DNA of 40,702 nucleotides. Origin: Ameyamaea chiangmaiensis (GTDB taxonomy: Bacteria; Pseudomonadota; Alphaproteobacteria; Acetobacterales; Acetobacteraceae). Numbering within the stretch: position 1 is the stretch's first letter; each line of letters begins with the position of its first letter. The stretch lies in contig NZ_BAPT01000019.1 of assembly GCF_025995235.1 (NCBI RefSeq), positions 1-40,702 on the forward strand, given 5' to 3'. This document shows, one piece after another, positions 39,436 to 40,702 of this stretch. Both the position numbers and the translations under genes were made by a program. Under the pieces are notes generated by a model. The model was not told the DNA's origin, did no database searches, and saw only the letters and a list, made by a program, of their open reading frames with translations.

Positions 39436-40362
39436 TCATGAACAGGGACATTGGAATGGGGAAGTCGCGGCGAGAGGGGGCGTGTGGGAATGGGATGCAG
39501 CGCGCCCCCGGACGAAGGCGACGAACTTTCCGATCACCGGATCTTCGCTTTCTGGGCGCCACGCCAGACTGACAGGCAGACAGGCCGTGCCTTCATCGAT
39601 GGGCACGAATACCAACTCGGGAAACTTCAAGGCGGAATAGGCCTGGGCGGTAATCGTGATACCATATCCCGCACGCACGAAGGCGAGTACGCTCAGGATG
39701 CTGGCCTCAAGGATACGTAGGCGAGCACCAGGCAGCCGAGCCATATAGAAATCCCGGCAGATGGCCCCCTTGCCCGAGGCACCGAGCAGAAGGATCTCGT
39801 TCTCCAGACTCGCCCAATGCAGCATATTGTGGCCAACCAGGTGGTGACCGGCTGGTAGCACGGCCATCAGAGGCTCGGCATAGACTGGTAGGGCCGTTTC
39901 GTGATTCTGCAGCAGGCAGTCCGGGATCAGAGCGACGTCGACCCGGCAACCCGCCAGGGCCGCGTGAAGGCTTTCTTCGCCAAATTCACAGGGTGCAACG
40001 GTGACGCCCGGATGGGCCGTGTGCCATTCGAGCAGCAGGGCCATCAGAACAGGACTGATCGGCGGAAGATGCAGGCCCAGGCGGATCTCGCCCGTCTCTC
40101 CGACACTGCCGCGAGCCAGTGTGTCCTCCATTGCATGCGTTTCATGCAGCACACGGCGGATATAGCGTGTCGCCAGTCGTCCCGACGCGGTGGTTCGGAT
40201 TCCGGCCGGCGTCCGCTCCAGGAGCGTCACGCCCAATCTGTCCTCCAGCCGGCTGATCGCACGGCTGAGTGTCGATACCTGGAGGTGCAAGGACTGGGCG
40301 GCCCGACCGAAACTTCCGGCTTCGATAACCGTCAGCAGATAACGCAGTTCGGTCAGATGCAT
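39436..40362 (-). CDS. LysR-family regulator (intact paralogue of the IS-split gene)
   Basis: A 308-aa protein; ATG at 40362 (GTG at 40374 is possible). HTH: MHLTELRYLLTVIEAGSFGR, AAQSLHLQVSTLSRAISRLEDRLG, then VTLLERTPAGIRTTASGRLA. Effector domain GEIRLGLHLPPISPVLMALL and FVRAGYGITITAQAYSALKF, ending SHTPPLAATSPFQCPCS. The pseudogene at 32025-33993 is clearly homologous along its whole length. On the same strand and 82 bases upstream of the panE-like gene, so likely its regulator. Confidence 0.87.
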   Translation of the reverse strand: MHLTELRYLLTVIEAGSFGRAAQSLHLQVSTLSRAISRLEDRLGVTLLERTPAGIRTTASGRLATRYIRRVLHETHAMEDTLARGSVGETGEIRLGLHLPPISPVLMALLLEWHTAHPGVTVAPCEFGEESLHAALAGCRVDVALIPDCLLQNHETALPVYAEPLMAVLPAGHHLVGHNMLHWASLENEILLLGASGKGAICRDFYMARLPGARLRILEASILSVLAFVRAGYGITITAQAYSALKFPELVFVPIDEGTACLPVSLAWRPESEDPVIGKFVAFVRGRAASHSHTPPLAATSPFQCPCS

Positions 40363-40419
40363 GCGTCCGGTCACCGTTGGCTATGAGTAATGCCTCGCCT
40401 CCCTCATTACGGCGCGACG

Positions 40420-40702
40420 TCAGTCGCGCTCAGGGGCCAGATGCACCTCGAAGCCGCGCGTACCCGGCGGCGCCAGTCCGGGCAGCAGTTCCATGGTCGG
40501 GATCTGATAGTCGCCGTAATTCTGCTTGCGATAAGGAATCGGCGCGATCGTTTCCAGGGTCTTCATCCGCTCGCGCAATTGTTCCGCGAGAAGCGTGAAT
40601 TTCGGCTTGTCCATCCGATCGACACGATAGGCCACGAAGGGCGGCAGAACGGTGAAGCCGGGATAGAAAAGGATCCCATGATTGATCGGGAACAGCAGAT
40701 CG
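40420..40702 (-). CDS. Flavodoxin-fold NAD(P)H:quinone oxidoreductase, C-terminal part
   Basis: A partial gene entering from the right window edge; the frame is open to base 40701. Visible 93 residues include LLFPINHGILFYPGFTVLPP, FVAYRVDRMDKPKFTLLAEQ, LRERMKTLETIAPIPYRKQN and YGDYQIPTMELLPGLAPPGT. The 'INHGxLxYPGFxVLPP' and 'PIPYRxQNxGDYxIP' boxes are the C-terminus of MdaB/KefF-like flavoproteins that carry out two-electron quinone reduction. An internal Met at 40635 is not the true start. It lies upstream of the LysR gene on the same strand. Confidence 0.75.
   Translation of the reverse strand, partial: DLLFPINHGILFYPGFTVLPPFVAYRVDRMDKPKFTLLAEQLRERMKTLETIAPIPYRKQNYGDYQIPTMELLPGLAPPGTRGFEVHLAPERD

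Noticed and set aside
1..40702. CRISPR array, tRNA or rRNA genes, integrase and att sites
   Set aside because: No regularly spaced identical repeats, no tRNA cloverleaf or rRNA sequence recognised, and no tyrosine or serine recombinase encoded in the window.

Overview
The window is a GC-rich backbone of a conjugative, self-replicating element (plasmid, or an integrative element with a plasmid-type replication module) from an alphaproteobacterium. The family set (DUF2493, DUF736, DUF2285/DUF6499, RPA-type RepA, ParA, DUF2840, TraF-type S26 protease, DUF3363 relaxase, TraG and a complete trb order) is the usual alphaproteobacterial arrangement. Acetobacteraceae (Komagataeibacter/Gluconacetobacter-like) is a plausible host, but this is only an impression from gene content. 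No integrase, tRNA, rRNA or CRISPR array was seen, so plasmid versus integrated element cannot be settled here.

Layout. 1-4919: accessory backbone genes (DUF2493/SLOG, a small membrane protein, DUF736, a 50-aa ORF, XRE regulator, a DUF2285 protein and a frameshifted DUF6499-DUF2285 gene) with structured non-coding stretches. 5008-5856: an AT-rich NYN-nuclease-like cargo gene on the minus strand. 5994-10984: a tightly overlapping operon of HTH protein, repA, parA, an orphan DNA methyltransferase, a ribbon-helix-helix protein, DUF2840, traF, DUF736 and a lytic transglycosylase. The 3' end of repA carries a consensus DnaA box, about four iteron-like repeats, an AT-rich tract and four GANTC sites, and is my best candidate for the replication origin. 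10985-11230: probable oriT region. 11231-12985: relaxase.

An accessory block (12986-16826: pdxA-like dehydrogenase, TIM-barrel protein, cupin, LysR regulator, ParDE toxin-antitoxin) separates the relaxase from traG (16827). A second accessory block separates the copG-like gene (ending 19240) from trbB (22763): an AT-rich three-gene overlapping operon encoding a SMEK-domain protein, a small middle component and a DUF2326-type SMC-like ATPase. This is an ABC-three-component (ABC-3C) system, a predicted defence/conflict system. A truncated HU gene lies beside it.

22763-32104: mating-pair-formation operon trbBCDEJKLFGI plus DUF2274. Both trbD and trbF carry an in-frame stop where a tryptophan (TGG) is expected, so transfer may be impaired although the rest of the module is intact. 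32025-40702: a regulator/efflux region with a LysR pseudogene split by a complete IS630-family element (TA duplication, DD34E transposase), an MFS exporter with its LysR regulator, an ArsR/MFS divergent pair, a ketopantoate-reductase-like gene, an intact LysR paralogue of the pseudogene, and the 3' part of a flavodoxin-fold quinone reductase at the right edge.

Replication (RepA), partition (ParA, perhaps with the RHH protein), DNA processing (relaxase, TraG) and the Trb channel form one maintenance-and-transfer unit. Accessory modules (toxin-antitoxin, ABC-3C, NYN protein, metabolism, efflux) lie at the joints between backbone gene blocks.
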